A DNA stretch of 64,000 nucleotides from Leptolyngbya subtilissima AS-A7 (lineage in GTDB: Bacteria; Cyanobacteriota; Cyanobacteriia; Phormidesmidales; Phormidesmidaceae): contig NZ_JAMPKY010000009.1 of the NCBI RefSeq assembly GCF_039962255.1, positions 248,001-312,000 on the forward strand. The letters are read 5' to 3'. Made by a program: the position numbers and the translations under genes. Below the pieces are notes generated by a model. That model was not told the origin of the DNA. It saw only the letters and a list, made by a program, of their open reading frames with translations, and did not search any database. Positions 45,141 through 55,382 of this stretch are shown piece after piece (position 1 is the first letter of the stretch; each line of letters starts with the position of its first letter).

Positions 45141-45446
45141 GGAAACTTAGCGACCTAGCCGATTTTGATTGTGGCTCCCCTGGCGAACCCAACAATCTCT
45201 CAGGAGTACAGCTCTATAATAGGCAGGACAACCCCAATTGCTCAGGGGGGCATACCTGGGTTTTCTAGCCCCAGACGGCCCCGTCCGGAAATTATTTGCT
45301 CCGCAAAATATTCGGTAGAGTAGAGCCAGATCAGTCAAATTATCGGCAGCGCTAAGTGGCTTCGGGTTTGCTCGCAGTCGCGATCGCAAAGCCAATCCGG
45401 CGCAGTAGGTAAGGCACACCAGGCACAGTAGCAGAGGGCACTCAGC
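45141..45446. other. Divergent promoter region upstream of the HtrA-type gene
   Basis: About 306 bases. It contains the palindromic hexamer TCCGGA at 45284-45289 and an inverted repeat ATTTGC/GCAAAAT just after it, possibly promoter elements for the protease gene. No gene is credible; the minus-strand frame here has shadow composition. Confidence 0.55.
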
Positions 45447-46700
45447 ATGGACTCGTTACCAAAGCAGTTTTCTCAGCAGCTCGCGTTGGTGGCAGTAGCT
45501 CTGGCCGTAGGAGGTGGTGCAGGTTGGGCTGGTCATTATTACGTTAGCCAAGCGAGTTCAGCCCCAGCAGAGGATGCCGCTGCTGAACCTCCTCCAGCGG
45601 TCAAGACTTCATTGACTACCGTAGCTCAGGCTACTCCCAACCCCTTGACCATCGACCCGATGGGAGAAAACCAAAACTTTATTGCTCTAGCGGTAGAGCA
45701 GGTTGGGCCAGCGGTGGTGCGCATTGATGCCGAGCGCACCGTGCCCGAAATTTCCCCCGATGCCTTCAACAATCCCTTCTTTCGGCGCTTCTTTGACGAG
45801 CAAGAAATGCCCCCCTCTGAGCTGCCCGATCGCCTAGAGCAAGGGACTGGGTCGGGGTTCATTCTCACCGCCAATGGCCAGATTTTGACCAATGCCCATG
45901 TAGTTGAGGGGGCCAAAACAGTGCAGGTTACCCTCCGCGATGGGCGTGACTTTGAGGGGAAAGTGGTTGGAGTCGACTCGGTAACCGACGTAGCGGTAGT
46001 CAAAATCGAAGCCGCCGACTTGCCCACCGTGCAGATTGGTAGCACCCAAGACTTGGCTCCAGGGCAGTGGGCGATCGCCATTGGCAACCCCCTCGGTCTT
46101 GACAACACCGTCACCGCTGGTATCATCAGCGCCCTAGGGCGCAGCAGCAACCAAGTGGGCATTCCCGACAAACGGGTACAGTTTATCCAGACCGATGCTG
46201 CTATTAACCCCGGCAATTCCGGTGGCCCCCTCCTCAACGACCGGGGCGAGGTGATTGGTATGAACACCGCCATTCGCGCCAACGCTCAAGGTTTGGGGTT
46301 TGCCATTCCCATTGAAACCGCCAAGCGCATCGCCGATCAGCTCTTTGCTAACGGTGAAGTGCTGCACCCATTCCTCGGCATTCAAATGGTCGAACTCTCC
46401 GCCGAGATGGTCGATCGCCTCAACGAGGAAGAGCAGCTAAATCTTAAAATCGACAACGATGACGAGCCCGGCGTTCTCATTGTTGGGGTGCTGCCCGACA
46501 GTCCAGCCCAAGCCGCAGGTTTGAAGATCGGGGATGTGATCCGCGCGATTGAGGGCGACCCTGTCGATAGCCCGCCCGATGTGCAGGCTCGGGTAGAAGC
46601 TACTAAACTCGGCGGTACCCTCAAGCTTGATATTCACCGCGATGGCCGTGACCAAACCATCGACGTCAAACCCGCTGCCATGCCCGCTGACCTGCGTTAG
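45447..46700 (+). CDS. HtrA/DegP-type serine protease (HhoA/HhoB/HtrA group)
   Basis: A 417-residue exported protease-chaperone with an N-terminal signal or anchor segment (QLALVAVALAVGGGAGWAGHYYV). The trypsin-like domain has the catalytic triad in ILTNAHVVEGA (His), SVTDVAVVKIEA (Asp) and INPGNSGGPLLNDRGEVIGMN (Ser). One PDZ domain follows (about 310-410, PGVLIVGVLPDSPAQAAGLKIGDVIRAIEGDPV). It removes misfolded proteins in the periplasm or envelope. Which of the three cyanobacterial paralogues it is cannot be settled by eye. Confidence 0.95.
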   Translation: MDSLPKQFSQQLALVAVALAVGGGAGWAGHYYVSQASSAPAEDAAAEPPPAVKTSLTTVAQATPNPLTIDPMGENQNFIALAVEQVGPAVVRIDAERTVPEISPDAFNNPFFRRFFDEQEMPPSELPDRLEQGTGSGFILTANGQILTNAHVVEGAKTVQVTLRDGRDFEGKVVGVDSVTDVAVVKIEAADLPTVQIGSTQDLAPGQWAIAIGNPLGLDNTVTAGIISALGRSSNQVGIPDKRVQFIQTDAAINPGNSGGPLLNDRGEVIGMNTAIRANAQGLGFAIPIETAKRIADQLFANGEVLHPFLGIQMVELSAEMVDRLNEEEQLNLKIDNDDEPGVLIVGVLPDSPAQAAGLKIGDVIRAIEGDPVDSPPDVQARVEATKLGGTLKLDIHRDGRDQTIDVKPAAMPADLR

Positions 46701-46731
46701 TCGGTGAAAGAGTTTTGAATGCTCAGCTTTA

Positions 46732-46768
46732 AGTTTTGAGTCAATGGCTGAAGGTTAAGCTCAAAACT
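46732..46768. terminator. Inverted repeat between the protease and larB genes
   Basis: AGTTTTGAG at 46732-46740 pairs with CTCAAAACT at 46760-46768 over a 19-nt loop, between the two convergent genes. The ACTCAAAACTC sequence is repeated next to it. Weak as a terminator. Confidence 0.35.
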
Positions 46769-46792
46769 CAAAACTCTCCGCTCATCCAACCC

Positions 46793-47581
46793 CTACCCAT
46801 CCACTCCCTTATTCCCCAGCCGCACTCCGGTGCGCAAAATCTGGCCGGCCAGCACCGCGCTGCCAAAGCCATTGTCGATGTTGACAACACCAATGCCCGC
46901 TGCGCATGAGTTGAGCATGGTGAGCAGGGCCGAGAGGCCGTTAAAGCTGGCTCCGTAGCCAATGCTGGTGGGTACCGCGATGATGGGGCAATCGGCTAGG
47001 CCCGCGACTACGCTAGGGAGCGCGCCCTCCATGCCCGCTACGACAATTAGCACATCCATGTCACGAATCAGGTGGCGGTGGTGCAACAAGCGGTGTAGCC
47101 CGGCTACTCCGACATCCCACAGGCGCTTGACCGTAAACCCGCTCAGTTCGGCGGTAATGGCAGCCTCTTCGGCTACAGGTAGGTCGGCGGTGCCTGCCGT
47201 CAGCACGCCAATGGTGCCAGGGTGCTGAGCTGCCCAGTCTGCGGGCACTAGGGCGCAAATGCGGGCCATGTCGTAGTACCGCGCCGCCGGAATTTGCTGC
47301 TGCACCTGGGCGTAAACCTCGGGCTCAATGCGAGTGGCCATGACCACCGGATTATGCTGATGCAGGCTGTGCATGATCTGCACAATCTGGTGGGGAGTTT
47401 TGCCTGGCCCCCAGATAACTTCTGGAAAGCCGGTGCGCAGTGTGCGGTGGTGATCGGCTTTAGCAAAGTCATCGACCGGCTCAAAGTCGAGATATTTGAG
47501 CCGGTCAAAGGCAGCATCGGGGCTAAGCTGCCCCTGGGAAACGGCGTTGAGTAGACTGCGCAGAGCGTCGGGCTGGGTCAC
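46793..47581 (-). CDS. larB: LarB, pyridinium-3,5-biscarboxylic acid mononucleotide synthase
   Basis: A 262-residue protein with the AIR-carboxylase-like (PurE) fold of LarB. It has the N-terminal helical segment (LRSLLNAVSQGQLSPDAAFDRLKYLDFEPVDDFAKADHHRTLRTGFPEVIWGPGKTPHQIVQIM) and the C-terminal VIVVAGMEGALPSVVAGLADCPIIAVPTSIGYGASFNGLSALLTMLNSCAAGIGVVNIDNGFG. LarB carboxylates and hydrolyses nicotinate adenine dinucleotide in nickel-pincer cofactor synthesis. LarC and LarE genes are not in the window. GTG start. Confidence 0.93.
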   Translation of the reverse strand: MTQPDALRSLLNAVSQGQLSPDAAFDRLKYLDFEPVDDFAKADHHRTLRTGFPEVIWGPGKTPHQIVQIMHSLHQHNPVVMATRIEPEVYAQVQQQIPAARYYDMARICALVPADWAAQHPGTIGVLTAGTADLPVAEEAAITAELSGFTVKRLWDVGVAGLHRLLHHRHLIRDMDVLIVVAGMEGALPSVVAGLADCPIIAVPTSIGYGASFNGLSALLTMLNSCAAGIGVVNIDNGFGSAVLAGQILRTGVRLGNKGVDG

Positions 47582-47710
47582 GGAGGGAGTAGAGACAGGT
47601 AAATGGGCAAAGGTCAGAAGACTCTGGAAAGATTAGCCTAGACCATGCTGTAAAAAAAGGGGAATCAGAAATGTCACAGGGTTGTCATACCTCAGCTACC
47701 TCGGTGACAT

Positions 47711-47789
47711 ATCGGGCTCCTACATTGTTTATTAATCGTTCACTCCTCAACACCCCAAGCGCCGGAGCTAGTAGCTCCGGCGCTTTTTT
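47711..47789 (+). ncRNA. yfr1: Yfr1-like small regulatory RNA
   Basis: The plus strand has an unpaired CACTCCTCAACACCCC at 47741-47756, directly followed by a perfect 13-bp terminator hairpin and a T-run. Yfr1, present in most cyanobacteria, is defined by the single-stranded motif ACTCCTCACAC followed by a terminator stem. Here the motif has one extra A (CTCCTCA-A-CACC). No plus-strand gene lies upstream to explain the terminator. The 5' end is uncertain: TTATTAAT near 47729-47736 could be a -10, giving a very short RNA, or transcription may begin further upstream. The usual 5' hairpin is not clear. The core complements the leaders of both porin genes in this window. Confidence 0.6.
47758..47789 (+). 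terminator. Strong intrinsic terminator of the Yfr1-like RNA
   Basis: A perfect 13-bp stem (AGCGCCGGAGCTA at 47758-47770, TAGCTCCGGCGCT at 47772-47784) is followed by five T residues on the plus strand. It has no T-run on the minus strand, so it acts on plus-strand transcripts only. Confidence 0.9.
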
Positions 47790-47926
47790 GCTTTGTGGCA
47801 TCCGGAAAGCTAGGGGGCAACCTGTATTAACTGATCAGGCCGTGAAACAATCCTTTGCCACCCGTGCCGGTGGCGGGGCACCCTTAAGCGGGGCGGCAGC
47901 TGTACTTAACCCTAGTTTTAATTCCT

Positions 47927-48289
47927 ATGAAACGGCATCTATACGCGATCGCCCTCACCGGCCTCGGCTTGGCCGCTCTAATTCAACCCGCCAATGCTCG
48001 CCCTGAAATTGCCAGCGGCGACCAGCTGCTCGACACCGATGTGGCGGGCTGTCTGACGCGGGCCGACCAGTTGATTAACAACCTGGGGGTCGAATCTGAC
48101 CAGGGCGGCATCGATCGCACTGGCTACTTCGAGGATGGCTCCTTTCGGGTGCTCTGCTATGGGGCGGGAGACACCAACAGCCTGGCGATCGTATTTGCCA
48201 CCCATGACCAGTCGGCGGAGGTGGCCGCTAACTTTATTCAAATGATGCTGACCGAACTGTCCCAGGGCGAATCGCTATCGCAGCAATAA
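47927..48289 (+). CDS. Small exported protein of unknown function
   Basis: A 120-residue protein with a signal peptide (MKRHLYAIALTGLGLAALIQPANA, cleavage near residue 24) and a mature part with two cysteines (AGCLTRADQLI and RVLCYGAG) that could form a disulphide. No family is recognised. The gene follows the Yfr1-like terminator and is itself closed by a strong hairpin, so it is a single-gene unit. Confidence 0.78.
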   Translation: MKRHLYAIALTGLGLAALIQPANARPEIASGDQLLDTDVAGCLTRADQLINNLGVESDQGGIDRTGYFEDGSFRVLCYGAGDTNSLAIVFATHDQSAEVAANFIQMMLTELSQGESLSQQ

Positions 48290-48301
48290 TCCACAGAAGC
48301 C

Positions 48302-48347
48302 AAAAATAGCCGGCAGCTGCGCAGAGGCGGAGCTGCCGGCTATTTTT
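48302..48347. terminator. Bidirectional terminator between the exported-protein gene and the kinase gene
   Basis: A 17-bp perfect stem (48302-48318 and 48331-48347, core AGCCGGCAGCT) with A-run on the left and T-run on the right. It lies 12 bases after the plus-strand stop and 71 bases beyond the end of the minus-strand kinase gene. Confidence 0.9.
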
Positions 48348-48418
48348 AGGGCGATCACTCATGCGGCGACGATTAGAGATTTCGAGGAGGGCAAACTGCC
48401 CTTTGCCGCCATTTTCTC

Positions 48419-49360
48419 CTACTCGGGGACTCTGGCGGCCTTGAGCATGTGGTAAGTAATGAGCAGCTGGGTCAGCGCTAGGGGATAGCTTTGCAGGGTT
48501 TCGCCCGTGGTGCCTACCACCTTGCCAATGTCGGTGTTGCCCTCAATGCTGCAAAACTTGCCCAGGTAGGGAACTTCGCTGCATAGGGTGCGCTCTAGCT
48601 CTTGCACGGGCTTTTCAGTGGCGTGGCCGTCGATTTCGAGCACGTCTACCGGTTTGCCCATGTCGCGATCGAGGCCCATGCGCACCGCATCACTTAGAGA
48701 ACCACCGTTTTTGTCCTCTAGCAGGTGGGTAAAGTCGGGGTGGGGAATGGTGGGTCGCATTACCAAACGTACGTTGAGCAGAAGTTCGTCACCGCTGCTG
48801 TTGCCATCTGGGGGGTAAAAGCTAACCACTACATCGGCCCACTGCCGCTGGGGACGAATGAACGCTTCGGAGTCCTCTTCCCGGGCTTTGATCTGTTCAA
48901 CTACTTCTTCGGGGGTATAGCCGCGCTTGCGGGTGTCGCGCTTGATCTTCCAATTGGCGCGCAGGTCTTCGGGAGGAGCGAGATAGACTTTGACATCGTA
49001 GGCGTCGCGGCAGGCGCGGGTCGAGTAGCCCAGCAGCCCTTCGGCGATTACAAAGCGCTTGGGCTCAATATATTCGGGAGCGTCAAACTCGCCAGTGGTG
49101 TGGTTGTAAATGGGCTTGAGGATAGGTTGCCCAGTGCGCAGCAGGCCCAGGTGCTGCTGAATGATATCGATGTAGTTGCAGTCGGGGTGCAGGGCTGAAA
49201 TGCCCATTTCTTTGCGCTGTTTGCGATCGTAGCGGTGGTAGTCGTCCGTGCAGATGATGGTAACGTCGTCTTCACCTAAAATCTGCGCAATACCCCGCGA
49301 CAGAGTGGTCTTACCCGCTGCGCTGTCACCCACAATGCCGAGGATTATCGGACGACTCAT
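48419..49360 (-). CDS. Phosphoribulokinase/uridine-kinase family protein (PRK-like paralogue)
   Basis: A 313-residue kinase. It starts MSRPIILGIVGDSAAGKTTLSR, has IICTDDYHRYDRKQRKEMGISALHPDCNYIDII and KPIYNHTTGEFDAPEYIEPKRFVIAEGLL. These are PRK-family motifs: P-loop, catalytic-base Asp and YNH substrate segment. It differs from the Calvin-cycle enzyme: the P-loop reads GDSAAGKT rather than GDSGCGKS, so the first redox-regulated cysteine is absent, and the C-terminal cysteine pair of the canonical enzyme is also missing. It may be a second PRK-type kinase of unknown substrate rather than cbbP. GGAG precedes the ATG by 7 bases. Confidence 0.85.
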   Translation of the reverse strand: MSRPIILGIVGDSAAGKTTLSRGIAQILGEDDVTIICTDDYHRYDRKQRKEMGISALHPDCNYIDIIQQHLGLLRTGQPILKPIYNHTTGEFDAPEYIEPKRFVIAEGLLGYSTRACRDAYDVKVYLAPPEDLRANWKIKRDTRKRGYTPEEVVEQIKAREEDSEAFIRPQRQWADVVVSFYPPDGNSSGDELLLNVRLVMRPTIPHPDFTHLLEDKNGGSLSDAVRMGLDRDMGKPVDVLEIDGHATEKPVQELERTLCSEVPYLGKFCSIEGNTDIGKVVGTTGETLQSYPLALTQLLITYHMLKAARVPE

Positions 49361-49590
49361 AGATTTCTCCAGGGTTTTGCAACCAATAGTTAGTTACCCC
49401 ATTGTAGGAACCAGCGGGATCATCACCAAATATTTATTGCTCTGTGTAATGGCCTTGGAACAATTGTGCGATCGCCCCTCCGGCAACTCATAGCCCAACC
49501 AAGCTTTCAATCGTCTGGAATCTGTTCAGAATAGAATGGTGCCTCTGGCCGCCTTTGGGGGCCACTATTTAGCTCTGCGAGCCTAAACCC

Positions 49591-52230
<2,640 letters not shown>

Positions 52231-52399
52231 TGGCCAGGGTTAATACAACAGAAAGTCGATGTCCTGCTTGTGAGGTTCTTCGCGGCTATTGAGGATCAGC
52301 TACTAGAGGTATGCGTTCGAGTAGCCCGCCATTGCGACCGCCCAGTTTGGATAAAATGCAGGGCATACTGACCCTAACTCGTAGTTCTCTGTAGTCAGC

Positions 52400-53032
52400 A
52401 TGGCGATTAAACCTATTCAGTACGAAACGCTGCTCTCGGTCTGTACCGACCACGAGGGGGCCTTGGAGTTGCTCAAGCACCATCGGCCTTACCTCGAGGC
52501 TGTGCCCAGCATGCGACGGCCTGATGAGAGTGTCATTACGCTGCCGCTGCCGAACGTGCGCGTCCGTGACGGGGTGCACCTCAATCCCCACAGCCAGAGC
52601 ATTGCACCTGGATCCGTAGTGACGCTGCCCTGCGATGTCGCCCTGCTGATGTGCGATCCCGAGTGGAAGATTAAAACTGGGGTTGAAATTTTTGTCTACA
52701 TTCACCGCCCCCAAGAAGACTTTTCAGACTTGCTGATGCGGTGGCGGCACACACAGATTTTGGTCGATCGCGGCTACGAGTGGCTGCTGCCCCAGCGCTA
52801 TGAGCACCTGCTTAGCGACGGCACCGATAAGACCCTTCCCCTGTTTGTGGTGTTTCCTGAAACGCCGGGGCACATTCTTCAAGGCCTGCGGGGAGCCGGT
52901 TTGCCTACCGTGCTGCTCTCCTCTGACGCTGAGGCTGATCTGGTTGGGGAAGATCCCAGCACCCTCGACATTGGCGATATTCCCGAGCTAAATGACATCG
53001 ACACCAGCGCCCTAGAATCCCCCGATGAGTAA
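52400..53032 (+). CDS. Conserved protein of unknown function coupled to the glycosyltransferase gene
   Basis: A 210-residue protein with no signal peptide or membrane segment: YETLLSVCTDHEGALELLKHHRPYLEAVPSMRRPDESVITLPLPNVRVRDG, then a beta-rich centre and an acidic, disordered C-terminal tail (LDIGDIPELNDIDTSALESPDE). I do not recognise the family. Its stop overlaps the start of the following glycosyltransferase gene by 8 bases, so translational coupling is likely. Confidence 0.75.
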   Translation: MAIKPIQYETLLSVCTDHEGALELLKHHRPYLEAVPSMRRPDESVITLPLPNVRVRDGVHLNPHSQSIAPGSVVTLPCDVALLMCDPEWKIKTGVEIFVYIHRPQEDFSDLLMRWRHTQILVDRGYEWLLPQRYEHLLSDGTDKTLPLFVVFPETPGHILQGLRGAGLPTVLLSSDAEADLVGEDPSTLDIGDIPELNDIDTSALESPDE

Positions 53033-54605
53033 GCGCTGGGCTTTCTTTCAGTCTCCGGTGTGGGCTTGGGGACGCTGGTTTTTGCTGGGGTTTTTGGCCC
53101 TGCGGGTGGTGTTTTGGCTGACAGCCTTCCCTAACCCCGACGAAGCTTACTACTGGTTGTGGGGGCAACGACCGAGCTTTTCGTACTACGACCACCCGCC
53201 CTTTCACGCTTGGGTGCAGGGGGTGTTTGCCGCAGGGCTAGGGCGCTCTGCGGTTGTTCTGCGCCTGCCTAACCTAGTCAGCAGCGGGGTGTTAGGATTC
53301 ACGGTCTACCACATCTGTCGCTACCTCTATGGCGACCAAGCCAGAGATCGCACTTGGCTGGTCATCCTGCTGGGGCTGTCGTCGCCCTTGTTTTTTTGGT
53401 ACTTAGGGCTGGCCTGGCACGACCACTGGCTGGTGACTTTCGCGGTGGTTAGCAGCTTTCTATTTGTCCGCTACGTGGATAGCGTGGTTGAGAAACCCAG
53501 CCAAGGCAGCGGGCGGGATCTCTACGGTGCCGCTATTTTTCTTGGCCTGGCCGGGCTGTGTAAGTACAACGCGGTGTTTGTGGGGCTGGGGTTTGTAGCG
53601 ATGATTTTGGCGGATAGGCGACGCTGGTCGGTGCTGCGCGATCGCCGTCTCTACCTGGCTCTGGGCCTACTCTTGCTGGTGCTCTCGCCGATTTTGCTGT
53701 GGAATGTTCAGCACGACTTCTTTTCGTTTCGGTTTTACCGCGATCGCACTACCGGAAGTGGCTTTAACCTCAACCTGCTTCAGCCCGTGGTGTTTTTGGC
53801 CCTATGTGGGCTCATCCTCGGCCCCATTCAGTCCTGGAGCGTTATTCGGCTGCTCCGGCGACGGGGGCAGACGGCAACAGTTCGGGAATCCTGCTATCTA
53901 GCCCTGGCGCTGTGGATCTTTGGCCTCTCTACGGCCGCCTTTGCAGCCCTCTCTGCCGTCTCCGTTGCCCTGTTTTATTGGAATATCTTGGCTTACCCGC
54001 TGCTGTTCCCGCTGCTCAGCGATCAGTTTTATCGACCCCAGTGGTCAAAGCCAGCGCGGGCGGGGCAGCTGGCGATCGCCCAAGTCTTGGGCCTGTTCGC
54101 CGCCGCGGCTCTAGTTGCCTACTATACCGTGATCCCCCTCGGCACGTTCTTTGGTTCAGTGGATCCTGACGGTGCTGCGCTCTTTGGCTGGCCCCAGATT
54201 GCCCAAGCCGTAGCGACTCAAGCCGACGATCTCGACGATCCTCTGTTGCTCACCACCGACTACCGCTCGGCCTCGGCCCTGGCCTACGCTCTCAACGACC
54301 CTAGCGTACTAGCGATCTCAGGCCGCCTCGATCAGTTTGACTTTTGGTACGATGCCCCCGATCTTGAGGGGCGCGACGCTGTGCTGCTGGGCGAAACCTG
54401 GCACCCCATTTGCCCCACTCACCTAGCCATGTTCGATCGCGTCGATCCGCCAGAAACCTTAGAAGTGCGCCGATTTGGTCAGGTGCTGCAAACCTACAAA
54501 GTAGTGCGGGGCTACGGCTTTAGAGCCGGGCCAGTAGGCTATCCGCTGAGCCCAGACTACCCCTTGGCCTTCACCGGCAATGGCGAGCAGTGCCTGCCAG
54601 AATAG
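53025..54605 (+). CDS. GT39/ArnT-like membrane glycosyltransferase
   Basis: A 526-residue multi-pass membrane protein with about 10-12 hydrophobic segments. The N-terminal loop NPDEAYYWLWGQRPSFSYYDHPPFHAWVQGVFA carries the acidic residue and the PDEAYYW...YYDHPP signature of the PMT/ArnT/GT-C family. These enzymes transfer sugars from polyprenyl-phosphate carriers to proteins or lipid carriers on the outer side of the membrane. The C-terminal soluble domain is about 120 residues. Start codon overlaps the previous gene. Confidence 0.9.
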   Translation: MSKRWAFFQSPVWAWGRWFLLGFLALRVVFWLTAFPNPDEAYYWLWGQRPSFSYYDHPPFHAWVQGVFAAGLGRSAVVLRLPNLVSSGVLGFTVYHICRYLYGDQARDRTWLVILLGLSSPLFFWYLGLAWHDHWLVTFAVVSSFLFVRYVDSVVEKPSQGSGRDLYGAAIFLGLAGLCKYNAVFVGLGFVAMILADRRRWSVLRDRRLYLALGLLLLVLSPILLWNVQHDFFSFRFYRDRTTGSGFNLNLLQPVVFLALCGLILGPIQSWSVIRLLRRRGQTATVRESCYLALALWIFGLSTAAFAALSAVSVALFYWNILAYPLLFPLLSDQFYRPQWSKPARAGQLAIAQVLGLFAAAALVAYYTVIPLGTFFGSVDPDGAALFGWPQIAQAVATQADDLDDPLLLTTDYRSASALAYALNDPSVLAISGRLDQFDFWYDAPDLEGRDAVLLGETWHPICPTHLAMFDRVDPPETLEVRRFGQVLQTYKVVRGYGFRAGPVGYPLSPDYPLAFTGNGEQCLPE

Positions 54606-54701
54606 ACAGAATTCCTCCCCTTAATCTTGATCCCCGCTTCCGTCAAAAACATTTGGACAAATCCCCTGCAACCCTCTCCCTAGGGCGATCGCGGCCTGCG
54701 C

Positions 54702-54732
54702 TTGTCTCAATGCCGCCACAATCCGCTAGAAT
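54702..54732 (+). promoter_or_regulatory. Candidate promoter of the rimP-nusA-infB operon
   Basis: TTGTCT at 54702-54707 and TAGAAT at 54727-54732 with a 19-base spacer resemble sigma-70 elements (TTGACA, TATAAT). It would begin transcription near 54739 and give a leader of about 90 bases before rimP that contains two hairpins. Confidence 0.45.
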
Positions 54733-54785
54733 GGTGAAGCTCAAACCCCCGGGTTTGGGCTCCTTTAGCAGCAATGTTTTGGGAG

Positions 54786-54807
54786 GTGGGTCGAGGCCCA
54801 CTTTTTT
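54786..54807 (+). terminator. Terminator hairpin in the rimP leader, possible attenuator
   Basis: GTGGG at 54786-54790 pairs with CCCAC at 54797-54801 and is followed by six T residues, just 24 bases before the rimP start. A second hairpin (CAAACCC/GGGTTTG, 54742-54757) lies upstream. It could simply end the preceding glycosyltransferase transcript, 180 bases away, or act as an attenuator of the operon as reported for rimP leaders in other bacteria. Confidence 0.6.
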
Positions 54808-54830
54808 ATTGGCATTCTTTCGCGGGTTAA

Positions 54831-55301
54831 ATGGTACATCCCCTTATTCCCCAGGTGCTTGAGCTGGTGGCCCCTGTTGCCCAAGAACTAGGGCTAGAGG
54901 TGGTTGAGGCGGTTTTTCACACCAACCAGTCTCCTCCAGTGCTACGCATCGACGTGCGCAGTCTAGAAAACGAAGACACTGGCCTGGATGACTGCGAAAG
55001 AATGAGCCAGGCCCTCGAAGCTGTACTCGATACCAGCGATATCATTCCCGATGCCTACGTGTTGGAGGTATCAAGTCCAGGCGTCTCTGCTGTCCTCGAA
55101 ACCGATCGCGATTTTGTGGTGTTTAAGGGGTTTATGGTCGAAGTTGCCCTAACTGAGGCGCACAAGGGCAAAAAACAGTGGGTGGGCCAGCTAGTGCGCC
55201 GCGATGATGAGGCCGTGGTGCTCAGCCAAAAAGGAAAATCCTTTTCCCTTCCTCGCAACCTGGTACAGACGGTGGAGTTGAGCGACCAAAGCCCTGACTA
55301 A
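54831..55301 (+). CDS. rimP: Ribosome maturation factor RimP
   Basis: A 156-residue protein needed for maturation of the 30S subunit: LELVAPVAQELGLEVVEAVFHTNQSPPVLRIDVRSLENEDTGLDDCERMSQALEAVLDTSDIIPDAYVLEVSSPGVSAVLETDRDFVVFKG. It has the VSSPG motif typical of the family. It is the first gene of the rimP-nusA-rnpM-infB unit. Confidence 0.95.
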   Translation: MVHPLIPQVLELVAPVAQELGLEVVEAVFHTNQSPPVLRIDVRSLENEDTGLDDCERMSQALEAVLDTSDIIPDAYVLEVSSPGVSAVLETDRDFVVFKGFMVEVALTEAHKGKKQWVGQLVRRDDEAVVLSQKGKSFSLPRNLVQTVELSDQSPD

Positions 55302-55382
55302 GGGTCACACGTGCTGCATTTAGGTTTTGCGATCGTCACAGATTTGTTGCTTAGAAGAATTATTGTCCAGAGGTGAGTGGTT

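Larger units (their letters stand above)
47582..47926 (+). other. Intergenic region containing a small RNA locus
   Basis: A 345-base region upstream of larB (minus strand) and of the 47927 gene (plus strand). It holds a 7-bp inverted repeat (ATGTCAC at 47671-47677, GTGACAT at 47704-47710), the Yfr1-like element and its terminator. The 111-codon plus-strand frame across it runs through the terminator and is not credible. Confidence 0.65.

Noticed and set aside
45284-45314. Exact TCCGGA followed by TATTCG upstream of the protease gene, as a DIF1 promoter
   Set aside because: The hexamer is a common palindrome, lies about 160 bases from the start codon, and the -10 is poor. There is no functional link to HetR control.
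45147-45419. A 90-codon minus-strand frame between the M23 and protease genes
   Set aside because: It has Cys/Arg-rich shadow composition, no ribosome-binding site, and covers the promoter region.
47671-48006. A 111-codon frame upstream of the exported protein
   Set aside because: It reads through the 13-bp terminator and the Yfr1-like core and overlaps a gene with a clear signal peptide.
54590-54862. A 90-codon plus-strand frame before rimP
   Set aside because: It spans the promoter, two hairpins and the T-run of the rimP leader and overlaps rimP out of frame.
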